From assembly GCA_025765595.1 (NCBI GenBank), contig JAIVFH010000031.1, positions 271,383 to 335,382 on the forward strand: a stretch of 64,000 bases of DNA. The letters are read 5' to 3'. Made by a program: the position numbers and the translations under genes. Every line of letters begins with the position of its first letter. Position 1 is the stretch's first letter. Shown here one piece after another: positions 12,103 through 23,173 of this stretch. The notes beneath the pieces are model-generated. The model saw only the letters and a list, made by a program, of their open reading frames with translations. It did no database searches and was not told where the DNA came from. Origin of the DNA: Obelidium mucronatum. Taxonomy: Eukaryota; Chytridiomycota; Chytridiomycetes; Chytridiales; Chytriomycetaceae.

Positions 12103-12425
12103 ATGGAGGGGTGGACAGCGGCGTTTCCGCCGGCAGCGTCGCCGCGCAGCTCGCGCGACAGCTTCGCCAGCTTCGCCAGCTACGTGCACGCGGCGGACGG
12201 CGGCGACGAAGCGGCGGGGCTCGTGGGCGGCTCGCGGCGCGGCTCGCAGCCGCCGGACTCGCACGCGCCGCCGCACCACCACTGGGGCTTCGACGAGTAC
12301 GCGCGCGACGACCCCGTGTTTCTGATTCCGCTGTCGGCGACGCTGCTGCGCGACCCGAAGCTGGACATCCGTCTGGGCACGCCGGCGGTGCGTTGCGTGT
12401 GTTGGGGGTTCGTTGGCGTGTCCTA

Positions 12426-12468
<43 letters not shown>

Positions 12469-14171
12469 CTCTCTCACTCACAGAAGCGCAGCATTTCGCT
12501 GTTTACCGGCGTCGGCCTGATCCTGGGGCTGGCCATTGGCTCAGGCATCTTTGCATCGCCCGGCCCGGTCCTCGTGCGTGTCGGCTCCGGCATTGCCGCG
12601 CTGGCCGTCTGGCTGCTGTCGGGCCTGCTGGTGCTGCTGGGCTGCGGCTGCTATGCCGAGCTGGGATCGGCGTTTCCCGGAAACGGCGGCGAGGGTCTCT
12701 ACCTGCTGCACTCGTTCAAGTTGGACCAAACCAGCGATTCCACGGACGAAGCGAATACCGCGGGCTCTTTGCTATCGTTTCTGTTTGTGTGGTCAAATAT
12801 CCTGGTTGCAAAGCCGTGTTCTGTGGCAGTTGTTGCGTCCGTGTTTGGTGAATACTTGTCGCGTCTGGTGCCTGGCGCGAGTGCTATTCCAATCTTTCCG
12901 AGAGTTCTTGGAGGTTAGGAAGAACGAAGAAAGAAATGGGTGAGGAGGAGTGACACTTTTGTTACTCATTTCTTTTTTCTTTTTGACAGCAACATTGATA
13001 TGGGTTCTCACGGCATTGAATATTTCTTCCAGTCGGATGGGAACTCTTGTTCAAGATTTATTTACGATTTTAAAGCTGATTTCGCTTGTGCTCATTAGTG
13101 TATGGGGCTTTGTATATCTATTCGATCATCCAGAGTATCATGAAGCCCACAATTTTTCTCAAGCTGCGTGGAAACGAACGAGTACCAACTTGGGAGATTA
13201 CGCGATTGCTTTTTATTCCGCTTTATGGGCATATGATGGCTGGTGGGTGAAGAATCATTTTTTTTTTTTGTTTCCTTTGCCAGCAATGATGTATGTACAT
13301 TGCTTAAAAATATTACAATCGAATTAGGTCAAATCTGAATTTGGTGACTGGAGAACTCAAAGACCCCGCCAAAAATCTTCCATTAGCCGTATTTATTGGA
13401 CCTTCCATTGTCATTGTAGCCTACCTCCTCGTCAACCTATCATACTACCTGATTCTCTCTTCCGAAATCGTTGCCGTAACAAAATCCGTTGCCCTCGATT
13501 TCGGAAACCACGTGCTAGGTCCAACCGCAAGCGCGATCCTCATCCCATTAATCGTCCTCGGCTCCACCTTTGGAGCCTGTAATGCCTCAATTTTCACAGG
13601 ATCTCGCATAACATCCTCAGCCGCAACGCGACAACAGATCCCCGCGATTTTTTCCGACCTGCATCCCGACCACCAGACGCCAGCAAACGCACTTGTTCTG
13701 CAAGCAACGTTGGCAAGTTTCTTTTGCATTGCGGCAACGTTTGAGCCGCTTGTTACTTTTTATAGTAATATCACATGGTGTTTTTATTTTTTGGCAGTGT
13801 TTGGTGGTGTGATTTTGTTGAGGTGGACGCATCCACATATCGAGCGGCCGTTCAAGGTACCGATATGGGTGGCGGTTTCGTTCTGTACTGCGGCGTTGCT
13901 TTTGGTTGGATTCAGCATCTATGAGAGGCCCGTGGAGGGTGGGTTTGGGGTTATCTTTTTGGCTGTGGGTGTTGCAGTGTGGGTTGTTAAAGAGTATTAT
14001 TGGGATGAGTTTGTGCAATTGTTTATACGTGTGGCTGGGTATTGTGGGTGGGAGATTAATTATGCGGGTGGCGCGTGGAATCGGTTACGTGGGGGTGAGA
14101 ATGGGTCTTCACCGGAAACTGGGTTGCGGCGGTTGGATCTGGATGAAGATTCGATTGATCAAGATTTATAA
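12103..14171 (+). CDS. APC-superfamily (LAT-type) amino-acid permease
   Basis: Exons 12103-12387, 12484-12913, 12990-13242, 13328-14171 give 603 aa. After a hydrophilic, GC-rich N-terminus, the first helix carries GLILGLAIGSGIFASPGPVL, the G-S-G-I-F motif of APC transporters that lines the substrate site. Later landmarks are CGCYAELGSAFPGNGGEGLY, FYSALWAYDGW joined to NLVTGELKDPAKNLP, and GSTFGACNASIFTGSR. These match the L-type (LAT) subfamily, which moves neutral amino acids across the plasma or vacuolar membrane; fungal members work without the heavy chain used in animals. About 12 membrane helices can be counted. Intron 1 carries a (CA)n tract. The start was chosen as the ATG following the A-rich leader, in frame with the downstream exons. 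Confidence 0.88.
12427..12467. repeat. (CA)n microsatellite in intron 1 of the amino-acid permease
   Basis: About 19 CA dinucleotides are followed by a CT-rich stretch that merges into the pyrimidine tract before the 3' splice site at 12483. It is read as spurious Val/Cys-rich frames on the other strand. Confidence 0.9.
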
Positions 14172-14262
14172 ATAATATCAAAAAAAAAAAAAAAAAAATG
14201 ACAGTATTGTAGTATTCTCTCACTTTGTGTTACTACAAAAAAAAAAAAAGGAATTGTCAAGA

Positions 14263-14571
14263 ATGGTGTTCATCTTTCGATCAGCGTTCACCTTTGCGGT
14301 GGTGGCAGTCGCTGCTTATGGTGCACGATGCGTCATCACGGAGAATGGGGTTAATGTCGGGTTTGGAAACTGTCCACCCAATCCGCCTCCAGGAGTGCTT
14401 CCTCCGCCCCAGCCATCAACAGAATCAACAACAACAACAACAACAACAGTGGTCGCGGGACTTGAAAATCATGCAAATGCTATAACAGAAACTCTGACCT
14501 CTTCAGCTCCTCATTTGACGTTACCAGTCACTGTTGTCCTTCCTCTGATTGTTTTTCTTTGGATGATTTGA
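14263..14571 (+). CDS. Small secreted GPI-type protein, Thr-rich, 102 aa
   Basis: The N-terminus FRSAFTFAVVAVAAYGARC is a plausible signal peptide. A short mature part with two cysteines and many prolines leads to a run of threonines (from ACA repeats at 14425-14446), then a C-terminal hydrophobic stretch TLPVTVVLPLIVFLWMI ending at the stop. That is the pattern of a GPI-anchored cell-surface protein. I do not recognise the family. It lies 91 bp after the amino-acid permease in the same direction, and its 5' region is A-rich. The start ATG at 14263 was preferred because it begins the signal peptide. Confidence 0.6.
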   Translation: MVFIFRSAFTFAVVAVAAYGARCVITENGVNVGFGNCPPNPPPGVLPPPQPSTESTTTTTTTVVAGLENHANAITETLTSSAPHLTLPVTVVLPLIVFLWMI

Positions 14572-14782
14572 GACAGACATTTACTTAAACCAATTAAAAG
14601 TCTCTTTGTGATTTAAAATCAGCAGTATATTGATTCTTTTCTCCCTGTCAAGATGGACTTGTCCGGTTTTGTTTGACATGCACAAAAAAGGGACGCAATG
14701 TGTGTCGTCGGAGTTTGAAATTTGGGTATAAATTTAACGGCAAAAAACAACAAAACCCGCCCAAAAAAAAAAACCACCAAAA

Positions 14783-15432
14783 ATGCAATTCTCACGCTTC
14801 TTCATCTTTGCTTGCATTGCAGTTTCGTCTGTCTTTGGTCAAACTTCTTCAACTGTTGCTACTGCTTCGGCTGCGGCAAATGCTTCCTCGCCAGTTGAGC
14901 AGGCAAACAAGTTTATTACTGGAATGCTTTCGACGGTTCCACTCTGTTTGATTACTTGTCTCACGAATGCAACTTCCATCACACCTGCTCTTGTGACTTC
15001 TCTTTGTGGATTGGCGGTAAATTTTTGTTTAAGTTGTTTGTTTGTTGTGTCTGTGTTTTAAAAAAACGCGTCCTTCTTTTTTTCCCGCCATGCCTTTTTT
15101 TCTCTTTTTTTTTGCAGGCTGATCCTAGCAAAGGTCTTGCTCTTCTTTCCAGTGCCCCTGCGTGTATTACATCGACTTGTGGAACTTCCGCCGAAGCTGC
15201 TACAGGCGCGCTGACAAACATTACTACCGCATTGCCACAACTTGCGCAAGCGTGTTCCACATTGGCCGCAGCCTCTGCAGCACCTTCATCGTCTGTTGTG
15301 AAAAGCAGCACTACTGCGGCGGCGGCGTCGTCGACTTTGAGCGCGACAACCAAAACAGGGGCGGCGGGTGCTTTGGAGGCTGTCGCGTCGCTGGGTTTTG
15401 CGTCCATGTTGATGGTGGCGTTTTTGCTGTGA
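14783..15432 (+). CDS. Six-cysteine GPI-anchored surface protein (family member 1)
   Basis: Exons 14783-15016 and 15118-15432 give 182 aa. The parts in order are a signal peptide (FFIFACIAVSSVFG), a six-cysteine domain, a Ser/Ala/Thr-rich stalk, and a hydrophobic C-terminus (VASLGFASMLMVAFLL) fitting a GPI signal. The cysteine spacing is C-x3-C-x13-C-x18-C-x4-C-x24-C, starting at VPLCLITCL and including SLCGLA. Similar spacing recurs in genes at 44421-45042, 49092-49760 and 49829-50374. It resembles the fungal CFEM domain but has six rather than eight cysteines, so I keep it as a separate family. The role is probably cell-wall or surface; the substrate is unknown. Confidence 0.75.
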
Positions 15433-15507
15433 TTAGTGTAGTGTAGTGTTGACTGGATGGACTGTTGACAATAAATCGATTTTGTAATTGATTAAAAAAG
15501 ATTAAAA

Positions 15508-17037
15508 ATGCAGATTGTTGTTTCTGTGGACTCCGACTGCGCCGACAGCGACGCAGCGCGCCTCGTGACGCCGCAGCTCGTCCGGCAGAGCGCGGGCGAA
15601 GTGCTCGCGGCGCTGTACGACTCGGCGCGCGAGCACCCGCCGGTGGCGCACATTTGCGTGCGCATCGCGGCGTTCGACGGCGTCGCCGACACTTGCGGGC
15701 CGCCGGCGCGCAAGACGCTGCGGCTCGCGGCGCCGTACTTCACGCGCGCGCGCCACGCGGCGGCCGGCGCGCTGGAGCTCGAGCTGCGCGGCGTCGTGCT
15801 GCACGAACTGGTGCACGCGCTGCAGTACGACGGGTCGGCGACCGCAAACCCGGGCTTCGTCGAGGGCCTCGCGGACTACGTGCGCATCCTGTGCCGCGCC
15901 GCCCCGCCGCACTGGCGCCGCGAGGACGACCCGCCGCCGTCCGGCTCGCGGTGGGACAGCGGCTACGAACACACGGCCTTTTTCCTGCGCTGGATCGAGC
16001 GCGCGAATCCGCATGTGGCTAAAAGCATCAATCTGCTGCTGCGCGATGTCGAGTGGGACGACGCTTTGTTTGCCGCATTGACGGGAAAACCAGTGGACCA
16101 ACTGTGGGCAGAGTATCTCGCGTCTTTTGGTATTGCAGCGTCAACAGCAACGAGTACAACAAATTCCACAACTTCTGCCGACGGTTGGCCTTGTCCTCTC
16201 ATTGAATTTGAATCTCGCGTCTCAAAGGATGCAAAAAACCCCTTCCTGCAACTTTATCCTTCCATTGCAGAAACCATATTTGCCTTTTCAAAGCTGTCTG
16301 ACATGTGTCTTCGCATTCTATACTCTTACAACCCACGCCATTCTCCTACGCATGTTGAATCCATTCGCTTGATTGTCAGAGAGATGGATGGCGTTGCCCA
16401 TTGTACTGGCCCTGCAAACAAAAAAGAAATCCACCTGTCTATTGAATATCTGTCCAAATTCCTTGCAGACCACAAAAACGACTTGCAAGTCCTACGAACA
16501 GAAGTGGAGGGTGTCTTGATCCACGAATTGACTCACGTGTGGCAACGAACTTGTCTCCGCTATCCTGGAGGTTTGGTGGAGGGTGTTGCTGATTGGGTTC
16601 GTTTAGTAGCTGGATACGTTCCGGCTCATTGGAAGCAGAAAAGGGAGGGCAAATGGGATGCTGGATATTGTCCAACTGCCTTCTTTCTTGCTTGGATAAA
16701 TGACCAGCTGCAGGTGACTGCAACAAATAGTACTACTACCACCCCGTCCTTTGTTCAGGCTCTGAATCATTACGTGGGGTCTCTTGACTCGTGGAACGCA
16801 GAAACTGTCTTTATGAAATTGGCGGATGGGAAAACTGTTGACCAACTGTGGACAACATATTGTTTGGAGGAAGAAGAAATCACGGACGCTGTGGCGGACC
16901 GCATCCGGGCGGAAAATGTGTCGCTGATCTCAAACTTGAAGACTCTGGTACAAATTGCTGAAACCGAAACAGATCCTGCAGTTTTACGGAGACTGAATGC
17001 TATGGTGGGAAAAGCCGTCAACCAGTTTCTGAAATGA
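15508..17037 (+). CDS. Two-domain basic secretory protein (BSP) family metallopeptidase
   Basis: One intronless frame of 509 aa holds two copies of a BSP-type domain. Domain 1 (about residues 1-195) has the zinc motif VVLHELVHALQYDG followed by PGFVEGLADYVR. Domain 2 (about 235-440) has VLIHELTHVWQ followed by PGGLVEGVADWVR. HExxH plus the downstream G-x-A-D-x-V-R is the signature of this zinc-peptidase-like family (PF04450), known from plants and bacteria, usually as single secreted domains. No signal peptide is visible, so this protein may be cytosolic. Both active sites look intact. The first half is extremely GC-rich with G/C third positions, while the second half has ordinary composition. 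Thus the two tandem halves differ sharply in codon use within one gene. Confidence 0.82.
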   Translation: MQIVVSVDSDCADSDAARLVTPQLVRQSAGEVLAALYDSAREHPPVAHICVRIAAFDGVADTCGPPARKTLRLAAPYFTRARHAAAGALELELRGVVLHELVHALQYDGSATANPGFVEGLADYVRILCRAAPPHWRREDDPPPSGSRWDSGYEHTAFFLRWIERANPHVAKSINLLLRDVEWDDALFAALTGKPVDQLWAEYLASFGIAASTATSTTNSTTSADGWPCPLIEFESRVSKDAKNPFLQLYPSIAETIFAFSKLSDMCLRILYSYNPRHSPTHVESIRLIVREMDGVAHCTGPANKKEIHLSIEYLSKFLADHKNDLQVLRTEVEGVLIHELTHVWQRTCLRYPGGLVEGVADWVRLVAGYVPAHWKQKREGKWDAGYCPTAFFLAWINDQLQVTATNSTTTTPSFVQALNHYVGSLDSWNAETVFMKLADGKTVDQLWTTYCLEEEEITDAVADRIRAENVSLISNLKTLVQIAETETDPAVLRRLNAMVGKAVNQFLK

Positions 17038-17182
17038 TTAGATTAGATACGATTGAGCTAATATTCATTTGGGGGACAGTAATAAATTCGAAGAATACTT
17101 GCTATAGTGTTCATCAGGATTGTTCATTGTTGTCATTGTTTTTTTTGTTTCTTCAAACCACAAACCGCTCTCTCACAAACGG

Positions 17183-20084
17183 ATGGGTGCCTTCACCTTT
17201 GGACACCAAGAAGTAATACTACTACTACTAATGATAAATGCACCGCTCGTGACCTTGGCAAGTGCCATTTTAGGATTCTATCCTGGAGTGTCGGATCTGT
17301 CTTCAAAATATGACAGCAACCTCACTATCGCGTTTATACTTCCTTACAATCACTTCTGGAACATGACAACGCACGAAGAATACGAAGATTGTGGAGATGA
17401 CTGTGTCTTCTTTCGCGAAATGGACAGCGCCGCAGAATGGATGGTGAATATTATAAACAACAGTTCAGAGATCCTACCAAACACAATGGTCAATATCCTT
17501 CGCGTTCATGAATGGGACATTGGGGATGCATCGTTCGGAGACGTTGCACCAGCGACACTCAGTCTGATTGAAGACGCGTCGAACCCAGTTGTTGTCTACG
17601 GAACCTCATCAAGCACAAGAGGCGCCCTTGCCGCGGGAATACTATCTCAATTCAAAATCCCTCTCTGTGCAGGCTCTCTGAACAGTCCGAAACTATCAAA
17701 CAAGGCAAACTATCCCTATTTTTTCAGACCCACGTTTGGAAACACGTGGGGGAAATCAATTGCGACGCTGTATTCGCGATGGGGTGTGAAACAAGTGTCG
17801 ATGGTGTTTGATTCGTATGATGAGGAAAGCCGGTTAGCGTGTCTGGATATCAAGGCTGCCCTTTTTGCAGCTGGGGTCAGGTTTCTGGCTGTGCTTTCGT
17901 ATAAGGGGAACCGCAAGGGAATTGACTTTTCGGGTATTACACAGGAATTGAGGAAAGTGGATGCTCGGTATATTGTGCTTTGTGCGCAGGGTTGGTCGGA
18001 GTCGTTTTCTTTGATATTAGCTGCAAAGTGAGACTGCGTTTTTCTTGATTGTTTTAAAATATTACTAATGATTTTATTTTTTATTTACTTATGTTTCATT
18101 ATGCAGTCGGACAGGTCTGATTTCAAAGGACCATGTGTGGACAGTCACGAATGTTCCCTATCCCCCATATGAAGCGGATTCATCGGAACTGACGCTATTG
18201 GATGGATTGGTGGAGCCTTCTCTTACTTGGCAGCCGGATACGGCACCATTCTATCTCTCTTTACAGCAGCAATGGAGTGATTTGTTTGATGTGGATCCGG
18301 TCAAATACCAAAACCCTGAATTTAATTGGTTCGTTCCCCATTTCTTTTCAAAACAATTTAATAGTATCAAACTCTGCTTAACTTTTTATGTATGCAGGGC
18401 TAGCGCTGGTGCGTACGACTGTGTGGGGGTGCTTCTCACTGGGCTCGACAAGGTTATGAAAGAAGAAGGAACCACAATCTTGAGCCCCCGAATAAGGTCA
18501 AAACTTGGCTACAATGCTTTCAGCAACACAGGTTTCAAAGGCCTCAACACTAACCCGATTCTCCTGAATGACAATGGAGACATTTCAGCCGAAACAACAT
18601 TCACCACACCATCCCACGACAATTATTCACCATTTGCCATCATTGACATGTTTGGGAAATATGTTCCTCTAAAGGACCCAGTTTTTGTCGGGGGTGCCAC
18701 GGTTCCTCCTTGGGATGGGTCCAAACCGCCGTTGCCGGTTCTACTGGCCACGCTTTCAGACCCACGTGGTAAAGCAATCGCAATCTTGGTTGCAATCAGC
18801 AATAGCATCGCGATTTCCGCAATGTGTTTTGTAGCGGTTTACAAGACCCATCCATCGGTGCGAACAATCAATCCATCACACGCGTGTCTCTCTATGGTGG
18901 GAAGCATCGCGCTGATGGGATCCATGGCTTGTTATTTGAATGAACCTAGACAGTGGAAATGCTATACGCGTGTTTGGTTGATGTATTTGGGGATTGTTTT
19001 GTTGACGGTGCCGTTGGTTATGAAGAATTGGTATATTCTGCAAATCTTTTCGTTGGCGAGTTCTACGACAGTGAAGCATTTGAGTCGGATCTTCAATATT
19101 TCTCATGTAGTGACGGGAGTGGTTGTCGCTGTGCAGATTTGTTTGTTGGTTGCGTATACACTCACGTCAAATCTTTATCCAACCACGATTACGATTGAGG
19201 AAGTGTTTATCGTCCATGAATGCGTGGATCATAATCACTATTCTTCTATTTCATCTTCTCAAAGCCACCAGAAATCCAACAATATCGCAGAAGTGGGGCT
19301 TGCTGTGGTCTCGGTTTTGTTTGTTATCGCGTTGGGCGCGTGTGCGATTGCAGTTCGGAATATTAACCACAAGTACAACGATTCGAGTCTTTTGTTGATT
19401 TGTTTCTTGACGTTGGCGATTTTGGTTGTTCTGGATTCCCAGTTGGGAGTTGATGAATACGTTCTTGTCAAGAGGGTTGTGTTTTTCTTCCTGGCGGCGA
19501 CGCATGTGCCTGTTATTTTGGTGGCGCCCAAGATTTTGCAAGTGTTTTATAAACTCAATTTGGATGATTTGGGGGTGGCGAATGGGGTTTCTTCGTCGGG
19601 TTGTGGTGCTGGTGCTGGTGTTGGTGGAAAGAAAGTATTGCGAGCGTCCAACTCTGATGTGTCTGAAATCAAGACCCCAAAGAAATACTTTAAATCACTT
19701 CCGGCGGAAATCTTGGTACGTTTTAAAAAGAAAAAAAAATAATCAAAAAGCTGTTTGTTTTTTTAGATTTTCCAACTCCAATATTTTTAGAAAATCCCTT
19801 GTGCTTACAAAATGAAAAGCAATTGGTTCTTGAGAAGTGGTTGTTGGCAGCAGTCAAAAGGGGTTTTGGTGATTTCAACAAAGAATAGGAAATGGGCAGA
19901 ATTTCACTCAGTGGAGGGAAATGCAACAAAGTGTATCATATTGGAAAAATGCCAGCTTCTTCAACGTGGAGACACTGTGCTATCACTCGTGCAGAATCAA
20001 GTCGCGGTGCTCCAGCTGGAATTCAATGACAGTCAAGCAACAAGCAAGTTTATGCGGGAATTTTCTCGGGCAGGAGAACTATGA
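17183..20084 (+). CDS. Class C GPCR (GABA-B/mGluR-like) with cytoplasmic PH-like tail, copy 1
   Basis: Exons 17183-18027, 18107-18328, 18398-19715, 19791-20084; 892 aa. A signal peptide precedes a periplasmic-binding-type (Venus flytrap) ectodomain with FILPYNHFW, MDSAAEWMVNIINN and NTMVNILRVHEW. About seven membrane helices occupy residues 480-770. Class C landmarks are VMKNWYILQIF after helix 3, RNINHKYNDSSLLL, and AATHVPVILVAPKIL at the end of helix 7. The fourth exon adds a tail of about 98 aa with alternating strands and a final amphipathic helix (residues 795-892), which I read as PH-like. The three tandem copies share intron positions and phases (2,2,0). Intron 2 is 69 nt, stop-free and in frame, so it could be retained. 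Likely role: plasma-membrane chemosensing, perhaps of amino acids. Confidence 0.85.
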
Positions 20085-20233
20085 TAAATATCTATAGAAT
20101 ATATATAGTTTTGATTTGTTGTTGAGGGGGGAAACCCGATTGATCTGATTCTGGGGTATTGTTCACGCCCTTCTGATTGTGAAAGAGAAAAACAAACAAT
20201 ACCTCAAACCTTTAGACACAAGGCTTATTGTCG

Positions 20234-23041
20234 ATGGCAGCGTTCAAATTGTTGCTACTGAGTAGTATTTGGACTGCGTCTTTTGCAAACTCCATTCTGG
20301 GTTTCTTTCCAGGATCCTCTTCAATATCTGCCAAGCAAGACAGAAACCTCACAATCGCGTTTATTTTACCGTACAATTACTTTTGGGCTGTCGATACCAG
20401 CGAGGAATATGAAATCTGTGGCGGCGACTGCAGCTTCTTCCGTCAAATGGACAGCGCAGCCGAGCTGGTGGTACAGATGGTCAACAACAACACCAATGTT
20501 CTGCCGAATACAATGGTCAACATTTTACGCGTCCACGAATGGGACACAAACGGCTGGGGTCTCGTTGGCGACATTGCACCCGCAACTCTCAGTTTGGTGG
20601 ACCATGAATCCAAGCCGGTTGCAGCCTACGGAACGACATCGAGTGTGCGGGGATCAATTGCTGCAGGAGTTTTGTCGCAATTCCGAATGCCCTTTTGCGC
20701 TGGTTCCTTGAATAGTCCGTCTTTATCAAATAAGCAGAATTACCCCTACTTTTTTCGCCCAACGTATGGGAATACTTGGGGAAAAGATATGTCGAATTTA
20801 TTCTCTAGGTGGAATGTTAAGCGGATTGGAATGGTTTTTGATTCATCGGATGAAGAAAGTAGACTGGCTTGCGTGGATATCAAGGCTGCACTATTTTCAC
20901 GGGGAATGACACTCTTGACATCACTTCCGTACAAAGGAAATGTTGTCGAATTCGATTTCAATAATATCATGAGGGAGTTGAGTAACGTGGATGCTCGCTA
21001 TATTGTTGTCTGTGCACAGGGGTGGTCGCAAGCGTTTGATCTTGTTGTTGCTGCAAAGTAAGGAAATTATTTTCAGGAAGTTTTCATTCCTTCTTTTTTC
21101 TTTTCATCAAGTTGTTCTGATGTCGACCTTGTTTTTTTTTTTTAGCCATACCGGGTTGATTTCAAAAGATCATGTGTGGACATTTACAAATGTCCCGTAC
21201 CCAGCAGACCTCGAAGACAATTTCGATCCGCGACTAGAGTTGCTGAATGGAATAGTAGTTCCTGGAGTTCGTGGCCAGAATCATTCTTCGCCCAACTTTC
21301 TTGCAATTGACAGTGCCTGGAATGAACTGTACAACGAGAACGCACTGAAATATCAGAATCCATCCATAAATTGGTAAACATACCGAATACCTCATGTTTT
21401 ATCCTTCTCATAAATATTACTCTTTAGGGCAAGCGGAGGTCCCTATGATTGTGTGGGGACCATACTTTATGGGCTCGACAAGGCTATGAAGTCAAATCCG
21501 GATCAAAGTATCTCTAATTTGAAATTTAATTCATTCACGGACTCTGGATTTAAGGGGGCGAATTTGAATCCTCTCAGGCTTGACAGTTCAGGCGACCTTG
21601 CGGCTGATACAACATTTGCAACTTTTTCTCATAACCAGCCAACCGTGCCACCATTTGTAATAATAGGAAAAGACGGAGAAGTTGAGAGGTTGAAAGATCC
21701 TGTCTTTACTGGATCTTCCTCGATCCCTCCATGGGATGGATCAGTCGATCCCCTCCCAATAATCCTGTCAACTTCAAACGATACAAATGGCAGAATAATT
21801 ATCTCGTTGATTGCCATAAGTTATGTCATTTCTGTCTGTCTTGGAGCTTTTGTGATTTGGCATCGGAATCATGCGTGTATCAAAACAATCAATCCCTCAC
21901 AATCGGTAGTTTCGATGATGGGGAGCTTTATCATGATGTCATCTACAGTATTTTTTCTTGAGGCTCCTACTCCGAAAAAGTGCTACGCGCAGCTGTGGCT
22001 TTTTTACTTGGGTATCACTATTCTGGTTGTTCCATTGCTCATGAAAAATTGGTACATTCTACGCATTTTCTCTGCGCAAAGCTCCATGAAACTGAAAGAT
22101 TTAAGCCGAATCTTTAAATTGTCACATATCGCTACGGCTGTCGCAACGTCTATATCGCTGGCACTTCTTGTATCCTTCACAGAAACATCAAATGTGCAAC
22201 CTAAAGCAGTTTCTTTGACCAAATCAATCGTATATGAATGCATTGATCACAATCATTATAAATCCATGAACCCTCTTCTAAGATATCTCACGGCCTATTG
22301 CATTTTGCTAATCGTTGCGCTGGTCCCTGCTGCGCTTGCAGTTCGAAATGTCAACTACAAGTACAATGATTCAAGCTTTCTGATTTTTGTATTCATGACA
22401 CTGTCTCTATTGAGTATTTTGAAGTTGCAATTGGGAGTTGATGAGAATGTCCTCCTCAAGAAAACTGTCTACATTTTCATTGCAGCAACACATGTACCGA
22501 CTCTATTAATAGGTCCAAAAGTAATGCAAGTGTTCAAGAAAACTAGTAGCGGGAATTTTGCGACATCTATCAAGAACGTTTCTTCATCTGGACAAATAAT
22601 ATCAGCTAATTCCCATACTGAGATCTCGACAACTCTGAAAAGACAAGTGCGGGTAAATTCAGCTGAGTTTTTGGTATGTTTTATTCTTCCTTTTGTGGCT
22701 GGATTTTCTTAAAATCTTCACTCTTCCATGTCATCAAGAAACTCACATTTACTTACCGAATTAAAAATGCTTGGTTTGAAAGTTGGCATTTGTCAAAAGG
22801 TATATTATTTGTATCCATCATGAAGAGGCAATGGATCGCAGTCCATTCAAGAGACGGAAGAGCAGTGTGTTTTCCTTGGAAAAGGGATGAATTCCAAATA
22901 TTTCACACGGCAGAAAGGAATCTTGAAGTGGCTGTGGATAGAATACGGATTCAGTTGGAGTTTGACAGCAATGATGATGCCAAAGATTTCTTATCTGAAG
23001 CCTCGGCTCTTTTTTCAAAATTCTCTCAGCCATCGAAATGA
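20234..23041 (+). CDS. Class C GPCR with PH-like tail, copy 2
   Basis: Exons 20234-21057, 21146-21373, 21428-22673, 22739-23041; 866 aa, frame intact. Signal peptide MAAFKLLLLSSIWTASFA. The ectodomain contains FILPYNYFW, CGGDCSFFRQMDSAAELVVQ and AAYGTTSSVRGSIAAG. The membrane domain contains VPLLMKNWYILRIF, NVNYKYNDSSFLIFVF and IAATHVPTLLIGPKVMQVF. The tail exon encodes NAWFESWHLSKGILFVSIMK and a terminal amphipathic helix, parallel to copies 1 and 3. The cysteines in YEICGGDC are shared by copies 2 and 3 and partly by copy 1. It starts 149 bp after copy 1. The ATG at 20234 was chosen as the first true ATG that yields a signal peptide; an upstream TTG in frame is not a plausible eukaryotic start. 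Confidence 0.85.
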
Positions 23042-23173
23042 TAATGACCTGATCAACTGATAATGTTTTTCTCTTCCCTGAGCAGCCACAGTCATTGTAA
23101 GAAACAAAAAGTGTTTTGAAGGCCACGCGCCCGCAACAGAGTGAAAATCTCAGAAAATATCTTTCCCTTTTAA

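Noticed and set aside
12061..12481. Minus-strand frames of 136-138 aa
   Set aside because: Antisense to the GC-rich first exon of the amino-acid permease and to its (CA)n intron; Cys-Val and Arg-Ala runs, no motif.
15502..16101. 199-aa minus-strand frame
   Set aside because: Antisense shadow of the GC-rich first half of the BSP peptidase gene, which has two intact HExxH motifs on the plus strand.
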